NCBI RefSeq assembly: GCF_018882365.1 | Contig: NZ_JACVOP010000002.1 | Span: 248,001 to 312,000 of the forward strand | From: Polynucleobacter sp. 71A-WALBACH | GTDB taxonomy: Bacteria; Pseudomonadota; Gammaproteobacteria; Burkholderiales; Burkholderiaceae | Direction: 5' to 3' | DNA: 64,000 nt | Shown here: positions 53,619-62,612 of the stretch, in pieces | Layout of the letters: every line of letters begins with the position of its first letter | How positions within the stretch are numbered: the first letter of the stretch is position 1 | Notes under the pieces: model-generated | Databases searched by the model: none | Told to the model about the DNA's origin: nothing | Seen by the model: the letters and a program-made list of their open reading frames with translations, nothing else | Program-made: the position numbers and the translations under genes

Positions 53619-55075
53619 TGGTGCATAAAAAGCCATTTGAATTGATTGATGTGACCTTGCGTGATGCCCACCAATGTCTATGGTCGACTCGAATGACAAC
53701 CTCTCAAATGTATCCTGCTCTCGCTGATATTGATAAGGCTGGATATGGCTACATCAATATATTGGGTGGCGCAGTATTTGATGTCATGGTTCGCTTTTTA
53801 AGGGAGAATCCCTGGAAGCGCATGGAGTTTTTAAGTAAGGAATTATATACTCCGACCGATGCTTTAACGCGTGGCCAAAGTATTTATACATTTGAGTTAT
53901 TTCCAGATGATGTTGTAGCGTTAAACGTTGAGTTACTGGCACAATCTGGCGTCAAAGTCCTTACGGTCTATGACGCGCTCAATGACAATAGAAATATTGA
54001 CTCCTCTATCAAGGCGGCAAAAAAACATGGCATGTTAGTTAACGCTATGGTGACTTATGCCTTAAGTCCAGTTCATGATGACGCCTATTTTGTAGCTAGG
54101 GCGCGTGAGCTTGTGAATAGGTCAGTCGATTTCATCTCAGTAAAAGATCCAACTGGCTTACTAACCCCTGAGAGAGCTGCCACGCTTTTTCCAGCGATCG
54201 TTTCTGCAGCATCCGGAATCCCGGTTAAATTGCATTCGCATTGTCAGTCTGGTTTAGCCCCATTGGTTTACGAAGAGGCCATTAAAGCGGGTTTTTCATA
54301 TGGCTATGTCGCAACAGATTGCCTAGCTAATGGCGCTTCTTTGCCTTCAGTAATCGATGTGTGGGAGAGTGCCAGTCGACTGGGAAGGGCGCCGAAAATG
54401 AATCGGCCTGCCCTGCAAAATATTGATGAGTATTTTGACTGGTTATGCACGCGCGATGGTTTGCCTCGTGGAGTCAAGGCTAATTACGACCCTGCTCTGT
54501 ATGAGCATCAAATTCCAGGGGGGATGATTTCAAATTTACGTGCCCAGCTTGCTGTGATGGGCATCTCTCATAGAGAGGCTGAGATTTTGGAGGAGACGGC
54601 AAGGGTGCGAGCTGATTTGGGTTATCCAATTCTAGTAAGTCCTTTTGCGCAATATATCGTGACACAGGCTGTTTTAAATGTCATGCAGGGCGAGCGTTAT
54701 AAAACGATTCCTGATGAAGTGAAGCTGTATCTGAAGGGGCATTATGGCAAGCTTGCCGGCACCCCGAGTGAAGAAGTAATGACGAGGGCAGGTGTGAGCT
54801 ATGACGCTTCTCGTCGTCCTGGAGATTTGATTGAATCAGCCTTACCAGGACTTAGAAAAAAATGGGGTCGTGCAATCACTCAGGAGCAATTAAGTTTGCA
54901 TGCCTTTTATCCTGAAAACTTGGCAGTCGGTCTGAAAGATGGAGCTCAGGAGGCTTTGAGTCGGGGTTCTGATTTACAACCCTTTTCTGAGCTTTTGAAG
55001 TATTTGGTTATGAAAAAAGAATATAAAAAAATTAGAACGAGGTTAGGTGGTATCGAGTTAAGCTTCACGAGTTAG
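53618..55075 (+). CDS. biotin-dependent carboxyltransferase (OadA/PycB/transcarboxylase 5S type) without carrier domain
   Basis: The TIM-barrel begins DVTLRDAHQCLWSTRMTT, with the carbamylated-lysine site SVKDPTG (Lys176) and metal ligands His206 and His208 in LHSHCQSG, all typical of enzymes moving carboxyl groups between biotin and pyruvate/oxaloacetate. At 485 residues it ends before any biotinyl domain, which is supplied by the preceding gene. With no biotin carboxylase here it may be a decarboxylase/transcarboxylase, or use the cell's AccC to act as a pyruvate carboxylase. No membrane OadB is present. Confidence 0.85.
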   Translation: MVHKKPFELIDVTLRDAHQCLWSTRMTTSQMYPALADIDKAGYGYINILGGAVFDVMVRFLRENPWKRMEFLSKELYTPTDALTRGQSIYTFELFPDDVVALNVELLAQSGVKVLTVYDALNDNRNIDSSIKAAKKHGMLVNAMVTYALSPVHDDAYFVARARELVNRSVDFISVKDPTGLLTPERAATLFPAIVSAASGIPVKLHSHCQSGLAPLVYEEAIKAGFSYGYVATDCLANGASLPSVIDVWESASRLGRAPKMNRPALQNIDEYFDWLCTRDGLPRGVKANYDPALYEHQIPGGMISNLRAQLAVMGISHREAEILEETARVRADLGYPILVSPFAQYIVTQAVLNVMQGERYKTIPDEVKLYLKGHYGKLAGTPSEEVMTRAGVSYDASRRPGDLIESALPGLRKKWGRAITQEQLSLHAFYPENLAVGLKDGAQEALSRGSDLQPFSELLKYLVMKKEYKKIRTRLGGIELSFTS

Positions 55076-55136
55076 TTTTTTTGGTGGTCTCATGGTTCGC
55101 ATTATGCAAAGTAAACCAATAATTAAGGAGATGGGA

Positions 55137-56420
55137 ATGAAACAATTTAACGCGTCACGTCGGGTATTTTCAATATTGGCAGTAGCGATGCTATCGGGAG
55201 CGCCAATGTTATCGATGGCTCAAAATGCTACTAAATTTAATGATTACGGCTGGCCTGAGGGTGCCGATGAAAAAGTTTCGGCTAAATCTATCGCCTGGTT
55301 AAAGGAAAAAGGTTGGTGGCCTTTGCAAATTGCTTTTCAGCCACCATGGTCTGGCCAAAATACAATTAACTTAGTGATGGACAAGAAAGGACTCTTGTCT
55401 AAACGAGGCATTGAATCAAAGTTGCAAGCATTTCCATCTGGACCCGCCATTAATGAAGTGATTATTTCTGGACGTTTTCAGTTTGGTAACGGAGGTAACT
55501 TCCCCTTTAGCTCTCTCGTTGATAAAAATATCCCAGTCAAAACAATTGCAGTGATCAATGTTAATTTGATGCACGCTGTTTTGGTTCCGCTAGACTCCAA
55601 AATCAAATCCTTTAAAGACTTTAAAGGATCTAATCCTCCTGCCACTATTGGAATTGTCACAGGGTCGTCCGCTGAGTTTTATATTCAGGCCGCAGCTAAG
55701 GCAAATGGTATTGAGATTGGTAAAGATATTATCTTGAAGAATATGCCCCCAGGCGAGCAAATGGCGATGCCTAAAGGGATAGATGCTGTAGTCCCTTGGG
55801 ATCCGACTCCAACCATCATGGTGAAAGAGCGTAAAAACGCCAGAATCATTAGCGATAGCTTCCCTTACAACATCTACGCTGGTACGTACTATGTGCGTCA
55901 AGAGGTTATTGATAATGCGCCAGATGTTGTGCAGGCATTTACCGATGCTATTGCCGAGGCGACTCTTTGGATTAGAAAAAACCCAGACGCTGCGGTAGAT
56001 GTGATGCAAGAGGATCCTAATCTGAAGAATTACTCCAAAGAAATTCTTCGTCAGCAAATTTCTGCATACAACTTGCTCTATAAGCCAAATTATATTTATC
56101 CAATTCCTGTGTTCTGGGGTCGTGCCAATGAGCCGATTTATTCATGGCTCTATGAAAATAAGCGGATTCAGAATAAGTTGACTGGTATTGATTTCGCCCG
56201 TGCCGTTGACACTAGATTCATGGATAAGACATTCGATAAGCTGGGCTGGGCAACGACTACACGCCCACCATTTTTGCCAGCCTCTTGGTCGGCACCTATG
56301 GATAAGACTCCATACCCGACTTATATGAATCCATTAAATACTACTAAACCACAAGCTTTTCCAGAAAAAGGCGATCTCACCAGAGATTGGTCTTTTGATG
56401 GCAAGGTTTATAAGAAATAA
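55137..56420 (+). CDS. sulfonate/taurine-type ABC substrate-binding protein
   Basis: The mature protein is an NMT1/SsuA-like binding protein of about 400 residues behind a signal peptide (SILAVAMLSGAPMLSMAQ). It shows NLVMDKKGLLSKRGIESKLQAF, GNGGNFPFSSLVDKNIPVK and GIVTGSSAEFYI. It is longer than SsuA/TauA, with extra C-terminal sequence rich in Trp/Pro. ATG 55137 has a good AAGGAG site, and the upstream ATG 55092 would add an unlikely leader before the signal. It follows the carboxyltransferase by about 60 bp. Confidence 0.85.
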   Translation: MKQFNASRRVFSILAVAMLSGAPMLSMAQNATKFNDYGWPEGADEKVSAKSIAWLKEKGWWPLQIAFQPPWSGQNTINLVMDKKGLLSKRGIESKLQAFPSGPAINEVIISGRFQFGNGGNFPFSSLVDKNIPVKTIAVINVNLMHAVLVPLDSKIKSFKDFKGSNPPATIGIVTGSSAEFYIQAAAKANGIEIGKDIILKNMPPGEQMAMPKGIDAVVPWDPTPTIMVKERKNARIISDSFPYNIYAGTYYVRQEVIDNAPDVVQAFTDAIAEATLWIRKNPDAAVDVMQEDPNLKNYSKEILRQQISAYNLLYKPNYIYPIPVFWGRANEPIYSWLYENKRIQNKLTGIDFARAVDTRFMDKTFDKLGWATTTRPPFLPASWSAPMDKTPYPTYMNPLNTTKPQAFPEKGDLTRDWSFDGKVYKK

Positions 56421-56426
56421 CGGGCC

Positions 56427-57200
56427 ATGCAAATAATAAATTTTTTCAAGCAATTTCGTCGTTTAGCTTTTTTGGTGATTTTGCTTGCCGCCTGGGAGTA
56501 TGCCAGTCGGTTTATTTTGGATAAAACTGAAGCCACCTTGTTGCCACCACCTTCGGGTGTGGCGCTGGGTGGTTTTGAATTAATGAAGTCTGGTGAAATC
56601 TGGAAACATTTATTCGATAGCTTATCCAGGGAATTCTTTGCATTTTGTTACGCATCCGTGGCCATCCCCTTAGGGATAGTTATGGGTTGTTTTAAGTGGG
56701 TCAATGAGCAGGTAGACCCTCTAGTAGAAATTTTGCGCCCGATACCGCCGATTGCTTGGATTCCATTAAGCATTCTTTGGTTTGGAGTGGGTAATACCCA
56801 GAATCAATTTATTATTTTTCTCGGAATTTTCTTTCCAATCCTGATTAATACAATTGATGCGGTAAAAAATGTTGAGCCCAACTTGATTCGTGCTGCACGT
56901 TGTTTGGGTGCTGGCTCATGGGGTGTGATCACTCGGGTTGTCTTGCGGGCAGCCTTGCCTCAGATTGTGACTGGCGTACGAATCGGTTTAGGGGTCGGTT
57001 GGATGGCCTTGGTAGCCGCTGAATTAGTGGGCGCCAATTCTGGCTTGGGATTCCTCATTAATGACGCACGCACGGTTTTGCGTACGGATTACATTTTGGT
57101 TGGCATGCTTGCAATTGGTCTGATTGGCCTGTGTTTAGATAGGTTGATTCGATACACTGCCCAAAAATTAATGCCATGGTCGCGCGCCCTGAATGCATAA
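56427..57200 (+). CDS. sulfonate/taurine-type ABC permease
   Basis: A 257-residue inner-membrane protein with about six helices and the SsuC/TauC-type EAA loop (AARCLGAGSWGVITRVVLRAALPQIVTGVRIGLGVGW), which contacts the ATPase. It is 6 bp after the binding-protein gene. Homologues import nitrate, taurine, alkanesulfonates or pyrimidine precursors; the sulfonate context favours a sulfonate. Confidence 0.9.
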   Translation: MQIINFFKQFRRLAFLVILLAAWEYASRFILDKTEATLLPPPSGVALGGFELMKSGEIWKHLFDSLSREFFAFCYASVAIPLGIVMGCFKWVNEQVDPLVEILRPIPPIAWIPLSILWFGVGNTQNQFIIFLGIFFPILINTIDAVKNVEPNLIRAARCLGAGSWGVITRVVLRAALPQIVTGVRIGLGVGWMALVAAELVGANSGLGFLINDARTVLRTDYILVGMLAIGLIGLCLDRLIRYTAQKLMPWSRALNA

Positions 57201-57242
57201 CACCATCACACTTATTGATAAATCATTCGAAAAAAATAAAAA

Positions 57243-58019
57243 ATGCTTGCACTTAAAGTAGAAAATATAAAAAAGATTTATCCCTCCATGCATTCCAAGG
57301 GGCAGGAAGTCCTTGCAATCAAGGATATTTCTTTAGAGGTTCGCAAGAATGAGTTTTGTTCAATCTTAGGACACAGCGGCTGTGGAAAAACCACTTTGCT
57401 TAACCTGATCGCCGGCTTTGAAGTGCCCACCTCTGGAAGGATTGAATGTGCTGGAAAATTAGTAAAAGGGCCTGGTGCTGATCGTTCTATGGTTTTTCAG
57501 GACTACGCATTGTTTCCATGGCTAACTGTTTTTGACAATATTGCTTTTGGTTTAAAAATAAAAGGTATCGGCGCTTCAGAGATTAATAAGACAGTGACGC
57601 GTTATGCGGCTCTAGTTGGCCTGAGTCAGTTCACAAGTCACTACCCACACCAGCTCTCGGGCGGTATGCGTCAACGCGTCTCCATTGCTCGGGCTTTAGT
57701 TGTTGATCCGACTGTTCTGTTGATGGATGAGCCTTTTGCTGCATTGGACGCTCAGAATCGGGCAATGATGCAGGCGGAGATGATCCGCATCCTGAACGAA
57801 GAAAGCAAGACAGTAGTACTTGTTACGCACAGTATTGAGGAAGCGATTAATTTATCCGATGTGATTGTGGTGATGACTCGTCGACCAGGGCAGGTAAAAG
57901 AAATTATTCGCGTGCCTGAGCCCAGGAGAATGGTGGAGGATACGCCTGCCTATTTAGCGATTCGTCGGCAAATTCGTGATCTCATCGCGGGAGAGCATGA
58001 AGTAAGCGAGGTTGTTTGA
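57243..58019 (+). CDS. sulfonate/taurine-type ABC ATPase
   Basis: The 258-residue ATPase has Walker A GHSGCGKTT, Q-loop VFQDYALFPWLTV, signature LSGGMRQRVSIARALV, Walker B LLMDEPFAALD and the switch His in VLVTHSIEEA, the SsuB/TauB pattern. It energises the permease at 56427. Its stop overlaps the downstream exporter's start (TTGA), so uptake of substrate and export of an anion are made together. Confidence 0.93.
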   Translation: MLALKVENIKKIYPSMHSKGQEVLAIKDISLEVRKNEFCSILGHSGCGKTTLLNLIAGFEVPTSGRIECAGKLVKGPGADRSMVFQDYALFPWLTVFDNIAFGLKIKGIGASEINKTVTRYAALVGLSQFTSHYPHQLSGGMRQRVSIARALVVDPTVLLMDEPFAALDAQNRAMMQAEMIRILNEESKTVVLVTHSIEEAINLSDVIVVMTRRPGQVKEIIRVPEPRRMVEDTPAYLAIRRQIRDLIAGEHEVSEVV

Positions 58020-58774
58020 TTCTTGATGCTTGGATAACTATCCCCGTACTTATTTTTTCCGCAATAGTAGGTGGATTAGTTAGGCGGCTGAGCGGATTTG
58101 GCGGCGCTTTAATTATGTCGCCATTGTTGATGTGGGTATTTCCCATTCCCTCGCTCATTCCGATCGTCATGTCATCAGAAATTTTTGGCGGCATACTGCT
58201 TTCTCGCCAGTGGAAGCTACACGCGGATGATCGTTTGAGACTGTGGAAAATGCTGGCTTGTTCAGCCATTTTTCTGCCAGCAGGAATTCTCATCGGGAAC
58301 TATGCATCTGTATCTTTAATTAAGATGTTCACCAGCATGGTGGTGCTGCTTTTTGCACTCTATCTACTCTCTAAGCCTCATTTAAAGATAGCCATCAATA
58401 GCCTCTTTGATGGTTTGGCGGGAGCCTTGTCAGGGCTCTTACTGGGCTCTTGCGGTATTGGTGGGCCGCCTGCCGCTTTATATCTCAATGCGACTCATCA
58501 AGAATTTATGAGAACGCGAGCCTTGCTATCTCAATTTGTCTCTGGAATTTCATTATTTGCTATTGTGGGAGCAAGTTTGATGGGCGCTGGTTTGGATTGG
58601 GTGTATTACCTACCCCTAGCCATACCCGCCTATTCTCTGGGTATATATATTGGCGGTCGCTTACTTTTCCATAATCCAGTGCCAGATAGCAGCATCAAGC
58701 GTCTATGCTTGATGCTTTTGGCTTGTAATGCCATTTTTAACCTCTGTTTATTACTTATATCAAAATTGCTATAA
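58016..58774 (+). CDS. TauE/SafE-family anion exporter (copy 2)
   Basis: A 252-residue membrane protein with repeated motifs GLVRRLSGFGGALIMSPLL and GALSGLLLGSCGIGGPPAALYL. It is a clear TauE/SafE member but divergent from the copy at 48.8 kb. It starts at TTG 58016, coupled to the ABC ATPase. It is probably the outlet for sulfite or another anion released from the imported compound. It ends the operon. Confidence 0.85.
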   Translation: MILDAWITIPVLIFSAIVGGLVRRLSGFGGALIMSPLLMWVFPIPSLIPIVMSSEIFGGILLSRQWKLHADDRLRLWKMLACSAIFLPAGILIGNYASVSLIKMFTSMVVLLFALYLLSKPHLKIAINSLFDGLAGALSGLLLGSCGIGGPPAALYLNATHQEFMRTRALLSQFVSGISLFAIVGASLMGAGLDWVYYLPLAIPAYSLGIYIGGRLLFHNPVPDSSIKRLCLMLLACNAIFNLCLLLISKLL

Positions 58775-58873
58775 GTAAATGATATATATGTACTTTTCAG
58801 ATATAAAAATTTCCCCTATTCTGTACTCATCAAGAGTTAGTTGCTCTTCACAAGGTCAGAAAAGGGGAATGAA

Positions 58874-59029
58874 ATGGCATTTGCTACAGAGGTTGAACAA
58901 TTACATGCTCAGAAAGCATCTGTAAGCGCTGAGAATCAACGTGTTGCCCAAGGCAATCAAGACGCTTTGCCGCAAGAAGAAGTGTCCAAGCAATTAAACC
59001 AAGAGGTGTACTTCCAGATTGAAGACTAA
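58874..59029 (+). CDS. small hydrophilic protein, 51 aa, unknown
   Basis: ATG 58874 is preceded by AAAGGGG at a good distance and starts a 51-residue, Gln/Glu-rich, probably helical protein (MAFATEVEQLHAQKASVSAE ...). No family recognised. It is followed within 60 bp by a strong terminator, supporting a real short transcript. The longer frame from 58841 would lack a ribosome site. Confidence 0.5.
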   Translation: MAFATEVEQLHAQKASVSAENQRVAQGNQDALPQEEVSKQLNQEVYFQIED

Positions 59030-59086
59030 AGACTAAGCTTTTTAGTCACCACAGCGATCCTGCAAAATGATCTTGTTGTGATAAAT

Positions 59087-59116
59087 AAAAAACCGCTAAC
59101 TGATAGCGGTTTTTTA
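59087..59116. terminator. rho-independent terminator
   Basis: ACCGCTA-ACTGA-TAGCGGT with A6 before and T6 after makes a strong terminator, usable on both strands; it serves the small gene at 58874 and possibly the one at 59141. Confidence 0.88.
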
Positions 59117-59140
59117 TTTGCCTATAGTTATTCTGACTGC

Positions 59141-59305
59141 TTAGCTATAAGACTCTTCAAACTCTTGCGCTTTAATGGCATGCATTAGAAAGAGTATTCT
59201 TCTCTGAAAACTCTTACGCTCACTGATCTTGTCGTGCGGTAGACGATCATGCTCGCGAAGCAAATTGATAATCTCAGGGTTGTAATGCTCTCGCACTGGT
59301 GACAT
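59141..59305 (-). CDS. small protein, 54 aa, unknown
   Basis: A 54-residue frame with ATG 59305 preceded by AAGGA at 7-8 bp. It reads MSPVREHYNPEIINLLREHD and ends in KAQEFEESYS: charged, helical, no signal. It fills most of the 385-bp space between 59029 and 59415, which otherwise holds only the terminator and about 110 bp of AT-rich upstream sequence with no clear gene. Family unknown. Confidence 0.55.
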   Translation of the reverse strand: MSPVREHYNPEIINLLREHDRLPHDKISERKSFQRRILFLMHAIKAQEFEESYS

Positions 59306-59414
59306 CTCAATTCCTTGGTAAATAACTCATTAAGTACAATTTACCAAGGTATCTTTATATCTACAAGGAATAAATAGCGATAACTTAATTATTTTTAGTT
59401 ATATAAATACAGGT

Positions 59415-60191
59415 TTATTTCTCAACAAAAGCGCGTTCAAAGACATAGTCTCCTAATTGGCCTAAGCTTGGTGAGACCTTGAATCCCTTAGCATCCAGCA
59501 TTTCAGCAGTCTCTTTGAGCATTGAAGGGCTGCCGCAAATCATCGCTCTATCAACAGCAGGATCCAGTGGTGGTAAGCCAATATCTTTAAATAGTTGCCC
59601 CGACTCAATCGCAGTAGTCAGGCGCCCAGTATGCTTAAAAGCCTCCCGAGTAACGGTTGGATAGTAAATCAGTTTTTCACGAATAATCTCACCTAAGAAC
59701 TCATCTTGGCTCAACTCATTTTTAATATAATCACCATAAGCTAATTCGCTCACAAGACGCACGCCATGAATAAGTACCACCTTTTCAAACTTATCATAGG
59801 TTTCCGGGTCGCGAATAATGCTCATGAAAGGCGCTAGACCTGTACCGGTACTAAATAGATAAAGATGCTTACCGGGATTGAGGTCATCAATCACTAAGGT
59901 GCCAACAGATTTTTCGCTTACCAAAATGGGGTCTCCTACCTGGATCTTCTGGAGGCGCGAGGTAAGGGGGCCGTCTTGTACTTTGATGCTTAAAAACTCT
60001 AAATGCTCTTCGTAGTTCGGGCTAGCTACGCTGTATGCCCTTACTAAAGGCTTCCCTTCGACCTCAAGTCCGATCATTAAAAAATGACCGCTACGAAAGC
60101 GTAAACCTTTATTTCTAGTAGTGGTAAAGCTAAACAGGGTGTCATTCCAGTGGTGAACGGTTAGGACGGTTTCGGTGTTGTAGGCGGCCAT
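59415..60191 (-). CDS. fpr: ferredoxin-NADP reductase
   Basis: The 258-residue flavoprotein has the FAD motif RAYSVASP, the NADP-binding GTGLAPFMS and CGSPSML segments and the C-terminal VFERAFVEK, where the aromatic-poor tail is the bacterial FPR type. It exchanges electrons between NADPH and ferredoxin/flavodoxin, relevant to Fe-S synthesis and oxidative stress. Monocistronic, no clear operator found. Confidence 0.93.
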   Translation of the reverse strand: MAAYNTETVLTVHHWNDTLFSFTTTRNKGLRFRSGHFLMIGLEVEGKPLVRAYSVASPNYEEHLEFLSIKVQDGPLTSRLQKIQVGDPILVSEKSVGTLVIDDLNPGKHLYLFSTGTGLAPFMSIIRDPETYDKFEKVVLIHGVRLVSELAYGDYIKNELSQDEFLGEIIREKLIYYPTVTREAFKHTGRLTTAIESGQLFKDIGLPPLDPAVDRAMICGSPSMLKETAEMLDAKGFKVSPSLGQLGDYVFERAFVEK

Positions 60192-60353
60192 GAAAGATGC
60201 TCAGTAAGATCTAAAGCCCTGATTATCCTCATTCTTGAGCATTAATTAGAGTAATGCGGTTGAAAAATAGGATTAACTATTCATATTTAATTAACTTTTA
60301 GTAATAAGGCCAGTATTTAGAGCTTCTTAACGGGATCTCGCTATCATCAAGCT

Positions 60354-60836
60354 ATGAGTCGAAGTCAATATCTATGCATTTCTCTTTTATGCCTAAGCCT
60401 AGTCATTTTTGCTGTGATTCTTCAGCAAACAGGGTTTCAGGGTGTGATGTATTTACCGTGCCCATTGTGTATTTTGCAAAGGGTCGGGTACTTGGCAATT
60501 GCTATAGCTTGTTTTTGTGCGGCAGGGTTTCGGCTAAGCAGAAAAATTTTCCATGGAATCGCTATTTTGTTTTCTGCATATGGAATATCGGTAGCGACCC
60601 GCCAAGTTTGGTTACTCTCGCACCCAGAGTCTTCTTGTGGCATCGATCCACTAGAGACATGGATTAATCAATTTCAGTTGGTGCAGAGTCTTCCTTGGTT
60701 GTTTAAGGCGGACGGTCTTTGCTCTGCAAAATTACCCGCTATTTTGGGTCTGCAGGTACCTGAGTGGTCCCTGCTTTGGTTTGTGGTTCTCTTCCTGGTT
60801 TTACTGTTTACTTTTTTTAGGGTTCGTCGAACTTAA
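60354..60836 (+). CDS. dsbB: disulfide bond formation protein DsbB
   Basis: Four hydrophobic helices; first periplasmic loop with the active CPLC (PCPLCILQRVGY) and second loop with Cys pair (ESSCGIDPLETW and ADGLCSAK), the full set needed to reoxidise DsbA and pass electrons to quinone. 160 residues is normal. Confidence 0.93.
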   Translation: MSRSQYLCISLLCLSLVIFAVILQQTGFQGVMYLPCPLCILQRVGYLAIAIACFCAAGFRLSRKIFHGIAILFSAYGISVATRQVWLLSHPESSCGIDPLETWINQFQLVQSLPWLFKADGLCSAKLPAILGLQVPEWSLLWFVVLFLVLLFTFFRVRRT

Positions 60837-60899
60837 GTTCAACTTTTTAAGCTTGACTTCTCTTTTCGCAATTTAATCACAATTTAGTTTTAAAACATT

Positions 60900-62084
60900 A
60901 TGGCTATTCTGACAGTAAACGCTGGATCCTCTTCCTTAAAGTTTTCAATTTATCCCACTCTTCATGGGTCAGTTTTGCCATCACTGTTATCGGGTACTTT
61001 TGAGGGCCTAGAGCCAGGTGGCAAACCTGAATTGCGCTATAGCCATCTGGGTAAAGAGTTGATAGTGAACTACTCGGATCATGGTGAAGATCCTTTTATT
61101 TCAGCATTGATGCATTTAAAGGTTCTATTGCTCGACATTCCGGATCTCCCGCCAATTCGCGCTGTATCCCACCGAATAGTTCATGGTGGCTCAGAATTTA
61201 TTCAGGCCGTCATTGCAACGGATGCAATCTTAGATAAGTTGTCCAAAATGAGTATGCTGGCTCCGTTGCATCAGCCCCATAGCCTTGACGGTGTTAGAGC
61301 TTTTTCTTTGGCATTTCCAGGCATCCCTCAGGTGCTTTGTTTTGATACTGCCTTCCATAGAACGATGAGTAACCTAGAGACATCCCTTGCCTTGCCGAAG
61401 GAGATTACGGATCAAGGTGTTCGTCGATATGGTTTTCATGGAATTTCATATCAGTACATTATTGGTGAGTTGATCGAGAGTAGTGGCATGGCTAAAGAGA
61501 AGGTGCTTATGGCCCATCTTGGAAATGGCGCTAGTTTATGCGCCGCCATTGATGGCAAAAGTATCGCCACCACTATGGGTTTTTCTGCGCTAGATGGTTT
61601 GATGATGGGTACGAGAAGCGGCTCTCTAGATGCGGGTGTACTAATGTATCTTGTTGAGCGTGGCTATACGCATGATCAGCTACAGGATCTTTTATATCGA
61701 AAGAGTGGTCTTCTCGGTGTCTCAACTATCTCGGCCGATATGCGTAAGTTACGGGCAAGCACAAGCCCGCTAGCTAAAGAGGCCATTGAGCTTTTCACTT
61801 ATCGACTGATTCGCGAGAGTGGGGCTATGATCGCCTGCCTTAGGGGCTTGGATATTCTTTCATTCAGCGGCGGAATTGGTGAACATGATGTATTGCTCAG
61901 ATCCGAAGTTTGCAAACAGTTAGCCTGGTTAGGTATTGAGTTAGATGAGGCTTTAAATCGACAGGCGATTGGGAGCCTCACTCTGAAGATTAGTAGCAAA
62001 AGCAGTCGAGTTGAGGTATGGGTAGTACCCACCGATGAAGGGGTAATGACGGCCCAAGAAGCAATTAACTTACTCCGTTCATAG
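60900..62084 (+). CDS. ackA: acetate kinase
   Basis: It interconverts acetate + ATP and acetyl phosphate + ADP. The N-terminal NAGSSSLKFSIY, the mid segment MAHLGNGASLCAAIDGKS and the GGIGEHD loop are all present, 394 residues. It stands outside the sulfonate island, yet acetyl phosphate from Xsc could be drained here to ATP and acetate. It is 63 bp downstream of dsbB and probably separate. Confidence 0.95.
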   Translation: MAILTVNAGSSSLKFSIYPTLHGSVLPSLLSGTFEGLEPGGKPELRYSHLGKELIVNYSDHGEDPFISALMHLKVLLLDIPDLPPIRAVSHRIVHGGSEFIQAVIATDAILDKLSKMSMLAPLHQPHSLDGVRAFSLAFPGIPQVLCFDTAFHRTMSNLETSLALPKEITDQGVRRYGFHGISYQYIIGELIESSGMAKEKVLMAHLGNGASLCAAIDGKSIATTMGFSALDGLMMGTRSGSLDAGVLMYLVERGYTHDQLQDLLYRKSGLLGVSTISADMRKLRASTSPLAKEAIELFTYRLIRESGAMIACLRGLDILSFSGGIGEHDVLLRSEVCKQLAWLGIELDEALNRQAIGSLTLKISSKSSRVEVWVVPTDEGVMTAQEAINLLRS

Positions 62085-62097
62085 TGAGAGCTCATTA

Positions 62098-62583
62098 ATG
62101 AAGATGCCGCCACGTCAATCAATTATTAAGCGAGGGGCTTGGTATGTGGTGATTCAGGCGATCCTCATTGGCCTTATATTATTTGGTCCGTATGGAGCTC
62201 CCTTGCTAACAACTCAGGCCTTTCGAACTCCATTGCAAGTCTTTGGCATAGCATTAGGAGTGCTTGCATTCCTCATCATGCTCATTTCTGCAATCCATCT
62301 TGGTAAAAATCTCACGCCTTTGCCTTTCCCTAGGGACGATGCCAAATTAGTGCAATCTGGTTTGTATGGCATTGTCCGGCACCCACTCTATTTTGGGGTG
62401 ATCTTGGCTTCGCTGGCGTGGCTGCTGATATTCCCCTATGTGGGTATTTTGATGTATGCGATAGCGCTATTTATTTTGTTTGATCTAAAGGCAGGTCGAG
62501 AGGAAGTTTGGCTATTGCAGCGCTTTCCTGCTTATGCAGCATACCAATCTCAGGTTAAAAAACTGATCCCTGGTATTTATTAA
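62098..62583 (+). CDS. isoprenylcysteine carboxyl methyltransferase-like membrane protein
   Basis: A 161-residue protein with about four helices and the ICMT/PEMT C-terminal signature: LVQSGLYGIVRHPLYFGVIL and the following EE...FPAYAAYQSQVKKLIPGIY. In bacteria this family methylates small or lipid substrates; the natural substrate is unknown. It lies 13 bp after ackA. Confidence 0.85.
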   Translation: MKMPPRQSIIKRGAWYVVIQAILIGLILFGPYGAPLLTTQAFRTPLQVFGIALGVLAFLIMLISAIHLGKNLTPLPFPRDDAKLVQSGLYGIVRHPLYFGVILASLAWLLIFPYVGILMYAIALFILFDLKAGREEVWLLQRFPAYAAYQSQVKKLIPGIY

Positions 62584-62612
62584 CATGCCCATTTTATTTA
62601 TTGGAGTTTGAT

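Noticed and set aside
28335..58774. Recent horizontal transfer of the island by a mobile element
   Set aside because: I saw no integrase, transposase, tRNA end or flanking direct repeat; only its accessory gene content suggests it could be variable.
60900..62084. Acetate kinase as a member of the sulfonate island
   Set aside because: It lies outside the operons and lacks the shared palindrome; its use of Xsc-derived acetyl phosphate is only possible.
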